The position numbers and the translations under genes were made by a program. Under the pieces are notes generated by a model that did not search any database, had not been told where the DNA came from, and saw only the letters and a list, made by a program, of their open reading frames with translations. From Lonicera japonica (taxonomy: Eukaryota > Streptophyta > Magnoliopsida > Dipsacales > Caprifoliaceae), in the NCBI GenBank assembly GCA_021464415.1, contig CM038467.1, positions 11,673,411 through 11,737,410 on the forward strand: DNA of 64,000 nucleotides, in the 5' to 3' direction. Position 1 is the stretch's first letter. Each line of letters starts with the position of its first letter. Below are positions 1 to 12,309 of this stretch, in pieces.

Positions 1-70
1 TTTCTTATCCATTTTTTGCAAGACGTGACCGGGGCTCCTTCTTATCCATTTTTTGCAAGACGTGATCGGC
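1..70. repeat. short direct repeat, two copies
   Basis: A block of about 28 bases beginning TTCTTATCCATTTTTTGCAA occurs at about 2-29 and again at about 42-69, separated by a few GC-richer bases. Only the second-last few positions differ (gac/gat). The first copy touches the window edge, so the array may continue outside. No coding role is visible. Confidence 0.6.
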
Positions 71-233
71 CAAAAAGCAACGCTAATGAATTCTTTGAAA
101 ATAACTTGCGAGAACTTCATCATCACCTGTGCCAATTCAGTTGCTTTTCAAATCCATATTTGCATAATTATTGTTCTATGCACCTATTCGTCAAAGCAAT
201 TTCTTAGTTCACCAAACAACTTTGTAATGTGAA

Positions 234-628
234 GTGTCTGGCAAATTATAAGGACAAAACAATATTGTCCAAATTAATGAAACTTTGAACTGGAAATCTG
301 GAATACGCCCACTAATTCTTGCACCTTACTTCGCTAGGTAACAAAAATCATGTGTTCCATAGTTGATATTAACATTTTCCTAATATCAAACATTCACTTC
401 AGTCCTGAGTTTTGAGTTACTCTCATGCGAACTGTGTCTGTGGCAATTTATAAGGACAAACAATTTTGTCCAAGTGAACGAAACTCTGAACGGAAAATTT
501 TGAATATGCCCATTAAATCCAGCACTTCTGTTTGCTAAGAAACAAAAATCCTGTGTTCCAAAAATTGATATTAACGTTTTCTAATATCTAACATTCACTC
601 AAGTCCTGAGTTTTGAGCTACTCGCAGC
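234..628. repeat. 200-bp tandem duplication
   Basis: Two diverged units of about 200 bp follow each other (234-433 and 434-628). Both start with GTGTCTG, carry 'ataaggacaaa' and a 'gtgttcca' block, and end with the same 'cctgagttttgag' segment. Identity looks near 80 percent by eye. On the minus strand the shared end resembles about 30 nt of the armadillo gene near its 3' end, so the unit may be partly derived from that gene. That link is tentative. The rest of 1-1582 shows no gene I can support apart from the armadillo fragment at 775-905. Confidence 0.6.
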
Positions 629-774
629 AGGATTCAATCCAAATATAAATTCAAACCTTTCACTCAATAGGCAAGTACCTGATTACATAGAGGGCCAAAG
701 CCCTTCAATTATAATACCCTAATCCTATTAGGAAGAATCAAAGTAAAAGAGACAAGTAATCATGAACAAAATGT

Positions 775-905
775 TATCTATACGAGTGTTCACAGATATG
801 GGCTCCAGCTTGATATGGAGTGGGGAGGTGTCCAGCTTGATACGGAGTGAGGAGGTGCATAGACAAGGAAACAATTTTCTCTGAGAGAATAAATGGATTA
901 GCACT
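775..905 (-). pseudogene. degenerate copy of the armadillo gene 3' end
   Basis: Read on the minus strand, this stretch encodes a tail of the form LTPYQAG-x-H-x(4)-H-SY, resembling the C-terminus of the intact armadillo protein at 3388-1583 (LTLYQDGAHMSHNTHRHSY). The bases upstream also resemble the parent (an 'attgttt' block followed by the histidine-leucine-threonine codons). A segment of about 25 bp coding TPYQAG is itself duplicated. No start, promoter or armadillo repeats are present, so it is a truncated tandem relic. Similarity was judged by eye over about 130 bp. Confidence 0.5.
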
Positions 906-1582
906 CGAGAGTGAGGTAAGTACCTTAAGAATAGCAGCACGGCATCTTAGCTTCAAACTTCGGCCAACACGACCCAAAAGTATAATAACAAGAAGAATAA
1001 AAACAGCAAGGAACTTACAAACAATGAGACTGCCTCTAAAGCAGAGGCGCAAATTATAGTCCATCTATTATAATACCAATCTGTACAAGTGAAGTCAGCC
1101 AGCAAGCGGTGAAAGGAAACAGCAAAACCGACTACAAACATCAGCATATCATTTCTTAATTATCATTATCATTGTTGTGGAGTTGTTCTCATTATTAATA
1201 TTATTACCATGTTAAAAAGAACACCTGCAACTCAAAATTGCTTGCCACACCTTTCCTTGTATTTGACCTTAATTGCCAACTAGAAAACAGAATCAATCCG
1301 TTTGCATGGACCTATTTCAAGAAAAAATGAAAAATGGACTCCTGACACGTGTATATTGTTATTTAAAATTTTCCAAATTCCTTTCAAGGAAAATGCACAG
1401 GAATTTCCGGACAAACACTCGTCTTTGTAGCAGAAAGAGTGCTAATGCATTTACCAGAATGAACAATTGGAATTATGGACAGTCATTTTGATAATGTCAA
1501 CCCTTGATTTTCTGATGTTCGAATAATATCGTATAATGTAACAACATTACATATTCAAGCAAATTTTTTACATCCAATTCTT

Positions 1583-3388
1583 TTATATCGCATAAGAGTG
1601 TCTATGGGTATTATGAGACATATGAGCTCCGTCCTGATACAGAGTGAGGTGATTTATAGCCTTAGCAAACAATTCCCTCAAATCCGGGTTTTGAGCTGCT
1701 GCAACACGCACAGCCCCCTCAATAACATTCAACGCTCTAGCCTGTGCAAGAACTGGACTATCACCAACATTAAATGCAAGGTGACAGAGCAACACGAGTT
1801 CAGGCACTTGAACCTTATCACCGCTCTTCACCAAATTTACGAGAATCCACACCCCGTTGAACTCAATTATTGCCTTTGAGTGCTCAATGCGGTTAAAATT
1901 TTCTGGACAAACAAACTTCACAAGCGCATTGGCAGATTCAGTGGCTACCTCCACATTTCTATGCTCAAGATGGGCAACCAAAGGACGAATTATTCGAGAC
2001 TCTTTTGCAGGAAATGTACGAGCCAATGACCCGATTGATTTTATACTAGGAATTAATAAATTCGAAGTCTTCTCTTCATTTATTACTCTAAGAAGTTGAT
2101 CCACTACAGCCCTTGCTGCAGGTGAGCTAGGCTTGAAAGCGGTTTGTCTAAGGTCAGCATTGGATTCTGCCACTGCAGCCAACTCCATTACTGTCATCAA
2201 ACAATTAATCCGCAACTCCCCTCTCTCCTTCTCAATGAGCTTAGCTAAACAAATCAAAGCTTTCGTCTCTGTAATCTTCTTGCTATTTATCAAACTCCCA
2301 CTTGACAGTTTCCACAAAGCTCGAGCACAACTAATTTTAAGCCCTAGTTTCACCTCGGGTGACTCTCCCTCCCTCTCCCTCCTATTATGTGAAAGCAAAG
2401 AAATATTCGAATTCGAATGGAAACTATAACTACTCGATGAGTTCTTCGACATTTCTTTATTAATCTGAATAAGCGAATGTATACTATTCTTACCTGAATT
2501 AACCTTAGGATCATCAAGAACTGTATCCATAGACAACAAAGTCACCAAAGGCCTAGTAACATTCTCTCTCCCAAAATCCTCCTGAACCCCAAAATCCATC
2601 TCTGCCATTCTAGAAACTAAATTAACCACAGGAATCTGAACCTTCATAAGCGAATCACCAAGAGCCCTAACAATTATCTGAACCCCATGTTCACTAGCTA
2701 TCAACCTAACCTTTTCTCGATCAGTCCCCAAATTAAAAAGGGCAACAGCCCCCGCAATTTGCGCTTCCGGCGAAACCCCTTCTTTTAACAATTTCAGTAG
2801 CGGTTGAATTCCCCCTTCTTCCACAATAATCTTCTTGTTCCGGTCATTATCCCGAGCCAAAGATGCAAGCTCATTAGCTGCATCAATTCGGTCGCGTATT
2901 TGACCCATTTGTACGGCTGCGATATAAGACCAAACCCATGCCAGAATAGGGTCGTTGCTAGCGATAGGTGGAAGAGATAAGTTTGTGCCGGAATCGGAGT
3001 CGAAAATTGAGAGGAGCCACCTGATGTCAGCGATGGAAGACTCTAGAAGGTTGGAAACTTTGCGGAAGTCGGCGGTGGTGGTGATGGCGAAGACTTGGCG
3101 GAGAATTCCGGTGTGCTTGCACTTGCGGACTAGGGTAATGGCTTTTTCGAGGTTTTTGGAGATGTCGGCGGTGATGCGGCGCAGGGGGTTTTGGTAGAGG
3201 GGGTGGGTGGCGAGAAGGCGGGCGGTGGAACGGAGGAGTTGGGCGAGTAGGGAGGCTTGCTTGGAGAGGTCGGAGCATTCGAGTTTATTGGATTCGGCTT
3301 CTTGGGAAGATTTTATGAGGCGGTCAGCAAGGAGGATTAGGAGGGAGAGTTCCTCGTGGATTGTTTTTGAGTCTTCGGAAGCAGCCAT
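1583..3388 (-). CDS. armadillo-repeat protein (ARO-like, DUF7032 N-terminus)
   Basis: Single-exon gene for 601 residues, start ATG at 3388. The N-terminus (about 1-125) is a helical region rich in Leu and Arg, of the kind found in plant armadillo-repeat-only and VAC8-like proteins. Several armadillo repeats follow from about residue 150 (for example 'ANELASLARDN', 'EGGIQPLLKLL', 'AGAVALFNLG') and again about 340-560. A Ser-rich linker lies near 310-330. The tail is His-rich. In plants this family is linked to polarised growth and vesicle or actin organisation through protein-protein contacts; no enzyme motif is seen. A TATA box lies about 125 bp upstream of the ATG. No introns or frame breaks. 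The exact subfamily name is inferred, not established. Confidence 0.9.
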   Translation of the reverse strand: MAASEDSKTIHEELSLLILLADRLIKSSQEAESNKLECSDLSKQASLLAQLLRSTARLLATHPLYQNPLRRITADISKNLEKAITLVRKCKHTGILRQVFAITTTADFRKVSNLLESSIADIRWLLSIFDSDSGTNLSLPPIASNDPILAWVWSYIAAVQMGQIRDRIDAANELASLARDNDRNKKIIVEEGGIQPLLKLLKEGVSPEAQIAGAVALFNLGTDREKVRLIASEHGVQIIVRALGDSLMKVQIPVVNLVSRMAEMDFGVQEDFGRENVTRPLVTLLSMDTVLDDPKVNSGKNSIHSLIQINKEMSKNSSSSYSFHSNSNISLLSHNRREREGESPEVKLGLKISCARALWKLSSGSLINSKKITETKALICLAKLIEKERGELRINCLMTVMELAAVAESNADLRQTAFKPSSPAARAVVDQLLRVINEEKTSNLLIPSIKSIGSLARTFPAKESRIIRPLVAHLEHRNVEVATESANALVKFVCPENFNRIEHSKAIIEFNGVWILVNLVKSGDKVQVPELVLLCHLAFNVGDSPVLAQARALNVIEGAVRVAAAQNPDLRELFAKAINHLTLYQDGAHMSHNTHRHSYAI

Positions 3389-3509
3389 TTGTGGTGGTGG
3401 TGGAGGAATTTAGGAAGGTGTTGGGGGTTTCGGTCGGACGATTAATTAGTAAAGTAAGTAGCGAGGAAGTACAGTAGTACTGTTGTTTCTCTAATTTTTT
3501 ATTTTTTCC

Positions 3510-3520
3510 GTTTATATAAC
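3510..3520 (-). promoter_or_regulatory. TATA box of the armadillo gene
   Basis: On the minus strand this reads GTTATATAAACGG, a good plant TATA box, about 125 bp upstream of the ATG at 3388. A transcription start about 30 bp further down would give a 5' UTR of roughly 90-100 nt. Confidence 0.55.
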
Positions 3521-4317
3521 GGAATAAAGTTATGGAAGAATTATACGCGCAAAGTTGCAACTTCCAAGTAGTTGATAATGTGAAAGCTTGAAGTTTAAGT
3601 TAGAAGATATCTATCTCAAATTACTATTTCAATTCAAATTTCAACGCAAACAAATTCCACTGATGTCTATAGGACTTGTTAGGATATATTATTTTAATTG
3701 GTAGCTTGAAACTAGTGCCAATCATATAATACTAAAAAACTTGTATACAAATATGTGAATATAACTAAACAAGTCTTGGCCAAAAATTGTATATATATCG
3801 CGGTCACATCCTGTCGACAGGTATATCACTGTAAAAACACAAAACAATTTACTCTATTTTAAAATAAAGCTTGTCATCTTAAAAGAATAATTCTAGTATT
3901 TGAAATAAAAGCAACAGTTACAATTACACATATTATCACATATCAGTCAAATTACAAAAAATCAATTACTCGTGATTAAAAAAAAAAAATGCACATTTTT
4001 TTGTAATTTGATTGAATATATATGATAACATTTGTCGTCGTAAATATTGTATTGAATATTTTCTCATCATAGTAGTACATTTTCACCTAGTAGCACGCTA
4101 GCACCTAAGTCTTTTATTTTTAACCCTGGGAATGCAAAGTGCAATTCATCGCCAGTAGAATAAAATTCCAATAAGAACGACAGATTCAGTGTCGTCGTAA
4201 TACACAAGTCAAGTAAAAATGAATTTACATTGAAGAGACAGAGACTGATTACAAAGTTCCCTTAGTTTCTTGAAATTGAAAGCATGTTTTAACTCCAAAG
4301 CTTGGAAGAGACCCCAT
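3521..4317. other. intergenic, small inverted repeat
   Basis: The spacer between the amine oxidase 3' end and the armadillo promoter is AT-rich. At about 3925-4035 two arms of about 35 bp (around 'tcaaattacaaaa' and 'tttgtaatttgattga') face each other across an A-run, a MITE-like hairpin with unclear ends. The 3' UTR of the amine oxidase must also lie here. Nothing else can be supported. Confidence 0.4.
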
Positions 4318-7300
4318 TCAAAGCTTGGAAGCTATCAACCCATTTGGAATGGGCTTGGCTCCTCCACCTCCAGTTCCACTACTGTCTTTAACCTCATGTT
4401 CCTTGACATCCATCTCGCATGCACCCGGCGGTACATCCACTGCAGGAGAGCAGTTAAAAAACCCATGCGGCTGCAACAGAAGGAAAAACATATACCAGCA
4501 CGGCAGCACCCCCCATCAAAATAATGCTAACTGCTACACAAAATTGAATAATACTTGCAGATATATATATATATATATATAAAAAAGAACAGAGATAGTG
4601 ATGAACAACATGATAACTTTTGATCTTAATCAATGTTCAAAAACATTAAAAAAAAAAACATATACAGTAGTAGCGTGGCCGATTGCAAGGACTTGGGATG
4701 GGTTTGTTGAGTTGAGTATGCATTTCAAAATAAGATATCACAACACAGTCAGTAGAATTCTCAGACAAGCCTACAATGTTCCTTCCATTAGAAAAACAGA
4801 ATGAACTAATCTCAGTAATTCAGGCTAAAGAAACTGAGTTAATGCTGATAACAATATTATTAATGATCATTCAAGCCAGTTTCCCATACCACTACCAACT
4901 AGAGCATAAATAAGGGAATACATACACGTCATTCCAGAGTTCAAGAACAAAGTAGGAGACATTTTGGAAATGACAATTCCATTAAGTAGAAGTCTAACAG
5001 CAGAGTCATAATTCAACAAGGTCGAACTATCATTCACTCAATTATAAAGTTGAATATAAAAGCACTCTATAATGAATTGGACAGCGAAAGATACATAAGC
5101 GCAAAAACAAATCATGCCAGTAGAAGGTAATGGTGATGGTTAATAATTTAACTCACAAAGTGCCACATGCTAATAGCCATTTGCTACAATGGCATAACAT
5201 GCTAGGATTAAGCCATTGAACATATACATTATTCCAAACACATACCTGAAGCATAAAACCAATATGCTCAACTGGCATAACAGGCCAGTCTTCCAAACGA
5301 GGAACATGTGTGATCCCAAATACATACCTGCAATTACTCCCATAGTTATATCCAGAGTTTAAAAGTTCATCATAAGAAAGAGGTCTCATCTATTTTAAAT
5401 CCTCCTTGCTTGTTATGTAAAACTTGGGCATTCATAAACAGACTATTTGATTAAAACAACTAAAAGTAGACAAATATAGCTTTGTGGTAGATAAGTAGAG
5501 AATTATAATAATACAGACTAACCAAAGAACAATATCAGTTTCTTCAAGACATCGATTTTGCTTAACCCATGAAGCCAAACCCTCACCAACACGGGGATTC
5601 TGATTAGGAAACTCTCCCCCGGGAAAATTCTCATCATGTGTGTATGGTGTCACCCAGAGATTATGCTTCAAAAATGCTGCTCTTCTCAGAAACTTGGCTT
5701 CAGAACCAGCCAAAGGCAAACAATTTGAACCAGGTACCAACTTGTAGCCAGTCAGCTGTCCAGTCCTATTGACAGTTCTTGTGTTTCTAACCTATTAAGT
5801 ATTAAATGGTATTCACTGTTAATCTACAATTATCTTAATAATTCCGGATCAAGAAGACAAACATTAAGATCATAAGTAGTACAGTTAACTTCATGGGGAA
5901 GAACAAAGATTGGGACAAAGAAGATACTTCAGGATGAAAAAATGGAAGAGGAGTGTAATTCTGATTCTTGTTCTCTGTGAGAGAAAAATCATTTGAGTGG
6001 GACAAGCTCACAAGAACAAGCATTTGAGCTCTAAAGCATGAAACTGAAAGATTCTCTCTATCCAATTAATAGCCAATATTTGACATGAGCACTATTCGAG
6101 AATACATTAACTTCAACAGAATCAATGCTCAAGAATGAAAATTATTTAGCTAAAATTTGGTATTTGGTTTTAGAAACAAGACTCCTAATTTCAGTTGATC
6201 AAAAAAGGAAAGCTGGACTCTTAATATGGCACAAAGGGAGTATCTCCTTGCAAAAGAAAATTTCCGCCAAGCTTTACACACTGATTGAAACTCTTTAAAG
6301 ATGTTGTCTCCTCTCAGTGAAAACTACCCAATCATTAGGAACTGTTATAGAAACTCTCCCCCTCACACGACAACATACCCCCATATCAGATATTATGTGC
6401 GATCAGGGCAGGAAGCTTACAATCCAATGGCAAGCAGACAAAGGATTGATGTCACGCATTGCTTGCAACTCAGATCTGAGTACTGTTTCTTCTGTGTAGA
6501 ATGCATTGTTGTGCACATTAGTCGTCCCTGGTTCTTCTACTTTAACATCAACCTCAACAACCTACAAAAATAAAGCAACAAGAAAAGAGATTTTAAACAA
6601 ATCTGTAGACCATCTTGGCAATAGAGTGATTTTCACAACAGAGAAAAGGAGTATTCTCCAGGAGGGACCTGGAGCCACAAGAATATATCATGTACAGCGT
6701 TATTGCTGTATAAAATGAGATGCCACCTTAAGATTATTCCATCCAAGAGTGATATTTGATAATATATCCAGACCATCAATGTTACAGGAACATACTAAAA
6801 GTGATAAATGCCCAAATAAAAACAACACGTTATGGCAGTGTATACCTGATTGTATGCTTCTCCAGGCTTACAATCAACAGCCATATCCATGCGGGCAACA
6901 AAAAAGTGTTGGTGAACTGGTGCATAGAGTCCTGGGGCAATTGTTGTACCATATTTTCGAGATTCTCCAGGTTGCAATGCTCCTAAGCTTAGAATTCCAG
7001 TAAGTTTAACTTCTGCCTCAATTTTCCCATCCTGCAACCACAAAAATTTACTCATTACCCAAAATTTCTTTTCTTCCATGTTGGGAGAAACGAGGGTATT
7101 ACTTTTTCTTTTGGAGGATAGAAAAATGATATAACCAGAATATACATACCAAATTTCTACATAAAATGGTGTGGCTAACTGGGTCCCAATGACTTCAAAA
7201 CAAACAACCATCAAAGATCCTTCTAATTCTAAAAATTCAACTTGCCTGGTAAAAGTGCCAGTAAAACCCATATTCATAGTTTGCAACAGTACATATAAAA

Positions 7301-10300
7301 GAAACGGTGAGTCGCCTAGATCTCCGAACTTCAGCTAAGCCAGTTCTCCAGTCTTGGTGCTTCCAAAGAATTCCATGATCCTCCTCGTGCAAACAAACAC
7401 AATTTTCAATCGTGTCAACGCCCCCAGTGAAATTTGTAAAATGGGCATCAAAGTACTTGATATATCCCAAACAATCACAACCCTGTGGTGGTATTTGAGA
7501 AAAGAAAAAAAATTACTAGATCTTATATCAGTTGATAAAAGTACAAGAGCTTTTTAAATTCAATAAATGCGGAGAAGTAAATTATAATGAACCTTCTTAA
7601 GAGAATGAGCATTTTTCCCGAGGCCATCTTCCCCTGCATCAAATGCATTCTTCCTGTAATGTGGATCATTTGGATCACCATAAGGCACAACCATCTCCAC
7701 AAAACTCAACCTATTTGCTATTGGTCTTCGACCTCGACTACCGTCAACATATGCAACAGAATGCATAACCAAACCCTCCCTAGGAGTGAAACCAATTCGA
7801 AAATTCCACTGCCAGCAAGAAATGAGATAAATCAATACAGATGCATATAGAGAGACTGAGAGAGAGAGAGAGTTCAACATATAGTTCTTCTAAGAAAGAA
7901 AAAAAAACAGTACCTTCTGCCACTCAACATAATGCCCATTAACACGGAAACTCGGACCCTCAGGTTGAACAATTTGTAGGGGCTTCACATCACTTCGATC
8001 AACCCCACCTCGAGTTTCTCCAGCAGTGTAATTCCTCAATGGATCAGCCGGAGGTAAGGGAACAAGTTTACGGTCCTCAAACTCAATCACCACCATATTT
8101 TGCATATCAACAAGAACATAAATGCCCTCAACTGGACGTGCGTAACCATTTTCCATTGGGCAGTCACTTTCTGTTCTACAGAATATAAGTGGTCTGGCTA
8201 GTCTGCGGCTAGGGGCATCAGCATCACTGTGATAACCAACACACCTAGAGAAAAATAATGTAGGGCAGATTAGCATGGCACAAACTTGATACTTTATTCA
8301 AACATTATTTGTGGAAATTACTTTTCAAGAAAAATATTTGTAGATAGTTGTGCAAAATTCAGATTACACTAACCAAGCGTCAACCATCACAAGATCCATG
8401 TCCACAATACCCCTCTTCTTCATGGCCTCCTGGAACGGAGGATAATCTTTTACAACTGCTTCACATTCAGCGTATTCCACAGCATCCTGTAATAGCAAAG
8501 AAGAATTGTTGAACATAATAGCAAGCAAGCATGATAAATTATCAAAGGCTGCAAGTATAACCAAAAAAAGAGCAGCCTAAGTTGTGAAAAACTACATATA
8601 TACGGCAAAAAATGATAACATGGAAAAAATCTCCAACCCAACTCAAGGAGGAGCGGATGGCAAACCTCAACAATCTTGTTACAAAATGTTTACTCAATTC
8701 ATGTGCAAGGAACGGGCTTTGAGCTTTCTAAATAGAGAAGGCAAAAATATCTAGTAGTCTGTATTTTGCTTATACTAGATCACTTTTTGAACTATACAAA
8801 CAAATGGAGAAGCAATGAAACAGCATAATGAAGAACGAGAAGTGTTAGTTTCATGTAAGTCCATATACGTAGATATATTTGTCTGCATATCCACATATGC
8901 TGCAACAAAAGATTTGACTGATTTCATAGAACAAGGATTACTATAATGATCTACAGCCATATATTATGTACATGCGTAACTATGCCATTACATAGATTGA
9001 TAATATACACATACAGATATATACATATACAGTGATACCCGTTATTTGTTCCAGCAACCACTGTTAGCCTTCCTGATTCACAAAGGTGAGAGCATCATGT
9101 TGCTTCTAAAAATAGATTTCTTTATTAACAACAAAAAAATTCCTGTTGGAAATTTTCCAAATGATTCATACCAGAACCGAGTCATTTATGGTGCATTGCT
9201 TACTTTAATGGAGAATTAGAATACAGCTTCAGCAGAATATAAAGTTTCCACACCCAAAATATTTAAAAAAAAAATGCCAAAGTTGCATTTTGATAAGTAA
9301 GTTTTGAATTATAGTTCAATCATCTGACCCTTAAGAGAATAGGTGTTCAATCCCAAATAGTTTTAAAATACAAGATTAAGCTATATACCATAGGAGGCTG
9401 CACATCCCGAATAACTTGTGATGAAATGACTTTTCCTCTGTGATGTCCACCTCGAGTTGCTGCATGCACTTCAGATAGTTCAACAATCCATACACTTGTC
9501 TCGTTTGATTTTTTGTTGTAAACTACAAGTCTAGCTCGCCTTGGAGGGAGCTTACTGGGAATTACGGCTCCACCTTTGGTTCTTGGCAGTAATGATGGCT
9601 GGAAAGGTGGGAAAAAATATGCATCTGCCAATGCAACAACATGTTTATCTGGTTCTTTCAGAACCACCTCAACAAACCGCATGCCATCTCTGACCTGAAA
9701 AAAAAATGATTAATCTCGTTTCTCAGCGAGATTAATATACTTCATTAATTCATCTAAAAAAAAAAAAAAAAACCTCAGGGGTTGCTCCAGCTGCCCTGAC
9801 AGTTGCTACAGCCACTGAGATCTCAGCAGCAGATAAAGGGTCCAAAGGATGGCTAGTTTGCGCCCTTAGCATGATCGGGATCCCTACACAAAAATGGAAT
9901 CAATTAAGACTTGAAGAGATAATAATACACTACATAACATCTACCACAGAATAAAGCTGACAAGGTCCTCATAAAATAATAATAATAAAACTAGTATAGT
10001 AGTACTAATAATTAAGAAACAAATGGCAGAATCCCAGCAGTCCCAAGGCTTTGAGAAAAATGCAGAAAAATACTCAAACTCATTTCTAAACTCCTACACG
10101 ATAACATATTCAAGGAAGAAGCAACCCATTGACCAGCAGTACTGATATTTCCTCGACAAGTATAAACATTATAGCAATCGTGCAGTGCTTCAAATATTGG
10201 CACGAATATGGAATCACATCAATAACACATGATGGAGAGGAAATACACTACTAAATGATAGTTTTAGCAAAACAATTAAGCATTTAACCCTCAATTTCAG

Positions 10301-11866
10301 AATACAAGAGAGAAATAAAATTGGGACTGCTTGTAGTAAGAAAATAGCAATGTCAACCCATACATACAAATGAATATTTCGTAAATTCAATCAAGAATTA
10401 ATGAATTTAAGCCAAAGTTAGGGTGCCCCGAAAAAGCAAACGTCCCACTCTGTCAGATGACATTGCTAACCATTATAGTGGAAATTAAACATTTAAGTTT
10501 CAACAGTAACAATACAAACAAAACAGCTAAACCGCTTAAAACAACTAAAAATAAGAGCAAATCGACAAAACCATAAAAGCATAACAAAAACCATTTCCTA
10601 ATACGATGCTTTGATTTCCCCCCATCATAAAATCTGATTTGGTAGAAAGTGCGTAGTTAGAGGTGTTTATAGTACAGGCTAAAATGTAACCAAATATTAT
10701 GTCATTATTTTCTCGTCCTCCAAAAGTTTGAATACTCAAAAAAAAAAAAGTAAATAGTCCAGAAGACCACTAAACTTTCTATTTACTACCACTTTGGCCA
10801 TCCAACTTTGGAGTGAGTATCAATTTGTTTATTCCTCCCAATTTAACTGTCAAATCAAATGGAATTAAATCATGTGCAAAACAAGTGACTTCATTTAAAG
10901 CTTATTTTCTTCTTTTTGGTTATAAAATAGCTTAAGTTGCACTATTTATTGAAAATATTATTTTATACACAGTATTAGAAAATATCGTTTTATTGTAATA
11001 TGACCCAAATGGTGACATGCTAATGTCATCAATCAAATTGGATGGAAGGTCAAAGTGGTACCCACTCCTAAGTTGATTGACTAAATTAGTTCATTTTAAA
11101 GTTTAATGACTAAAGTAGTACTAATTCAAAAGTTTAGTGGCCATTTGGGTCGTTTACTCACAAAAAACAAAAAGCGTGCATCATTCGTTATGATATCCAA
11201 TAAATTCGGCTTACTCTGCCAAACAAGTCAGACAGAAATCATAAGCATTCTACTGACCAATGCTACTACCATAATTTCTAAAATATTAGAGGGGCAATTT
11301 TTCTTCAATGTGAAATTCATAGAATAAGATTTCAAAACTCCAATAAGTATTCAACGAAAATAAATTGAACGACTGGCTTCCAGATAAATTTTGGCATGCA
11401 GGGGCGGAGGCACAAGGTGATCAAAGGGGAAAAATCCTATTGAAAATATTTTCGAAAGGTAATTAAAAACTATAATACATTATAGTTAAGTTCTCCCCTC
11501 TTTAATCTTGATGAGAATCCCATCCTACTTAGTTTTTCTCTTTAATATTGGAAAAATAATATTAGTACTAAATTTACCCTATGTAACATTGGAAAAAAAA
11601 TTCAAATGCTAATAAGAATACCTAGCTCCGCTACAGGTAATTTTATCTCCTTAACCATTAATTTTACAAACTTGCCTAAGAGAAACAGAACTAATACATT
11701 TTACAGATCGTTTGATAACATACCATGAACATAACAATCAACTGGCAAAAGAACCAAACGATAAATAAATCATTCCAATCAAGTAGCCATCAAGATCTGA
11801 AATCAGGATTAAACATAAATGAAAAACTCTGTATAAGCACTCATATATAATAAAATAATAAGGCAC

Positions 11867-11899
<33 letters not shown>

Positions 11900-12060
11900 C
11901 CTTTAGTGGAAGGTTTAGTGGCAGTAGTGTTGATCGATTGATCGTCCCGCCGGTGGAGAAACTCTGCCGGCGCTCCGGGGGCCAAATCCCGGCGGATGGG
12001 AAGGGATTCGGTCGGAACGCGAGGAGGAGGATGCGTCGCCTTTTGCGTAGTTGAGGCCAT
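4318..12060 (-). CDS. peroxisomal copper amine oxidase, 12 exons
   Basis: Primary-amine oxidase that oxidises amines or polyamines to aldehydes with release of hydrogen peroxide and ammonia. Exons: 12060-11901, 9883-9774, 9694-9389, 8486-8374, 8244-7914, 7808-7593, 7482-7246, 7031-6846, 6561-6421, 5791-5523, 5327-5246, 4470-4318. They join in frame to 767 codons, the usual family size. The topaquinone precursor is Tyr481 in T-V-A-N-Y-E-Y. Copper ligands are His531 and His533 (HQH) and, by family position, His719 (PHGFF). The likely catalytic base is Asp397 in FDAGED. The C-terminus is Ser-Lys-Leu, a canonical PTS1 peroxisome signal, which with the lack of a signal peptide places it with the peroxisomal plant CuAO clade. 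Intron 7 starts with GC; all others are GT-AG. Intron 1 is about 2 kb and holds a MITE. Confidence 0.95.
7244..7246 (-). other. GC-AG intron donor, amine oxidase intron 7
   Basis: The exon ends TACCAG and the intron begins GCAAGT, giving CAG|GCAAGT, the consensus of non-canonical GC-AG plant introns. The acceptor is GTTGCAG at 7034-7032. Joining here gives the conserved [13 protein letters not shown] reading. The nearest GT, four bases on, would shift the frame. Confidence 0.8.
10742..11158. mobile_element. MITE in amine oxidase intron 1
   Basis: The two ends are inverted copies: the left reads GTAAATAGTCC followed by 'gaccactaaactttc', and the right on the other strand reads GTAAACGACCC followed by 'ggccactaaactttt'. 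Homology continues for about 60 bp inward ('actttggcc', 'tttaatgactaaagt'). The element is about 415 bp and has no reading frame. Flanks are A-rich, so a target duplication cannot be fixed. It lies about 740 bp inside intron 1, away from both splice sites. Confidence 0.6.
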
Positions 12061-12184
12061 TGTAGAGGATTCGCAAGCTCACCAAATCCACCGTAGTAGT
12101 AGTAGTAGTGCGTACAATTTACTGACATACAGCAATTCCCTGTGCAACAACACACTCTCTCTCTCCTCTCCACACTTCTCTGTG

Positions 12185-12200
12185 TTTATATATATATATG
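12185..12200 (-). promoter_or_regulatory. TATA box of the amine oxidase gene
   Basis: On the minus strand the run reads CATATATATATATAAACACAG, about 125 bp upstream of the ATG at 12060. The leader between them is rich in CT and ends in trinucleotide CTA repeats (about 12099-12109). Confidence 0.5.
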
Positions 12201-12309
12201 TATCTTTAGGTACAATATATATAGATGTACCAGAGAGGCGCAAAACAAAGGATGCGTTCACAAGCTAGGGCTTCTTGAGAGAGAATGCATCTATCTATAA
12301 CTCTCTATC

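Noticed and set aside
3027..3278. Pro/His-rich 83-residue frame on the minus strand
   Set aside because: It is an out-of-frame shadow of the armadillo gene.
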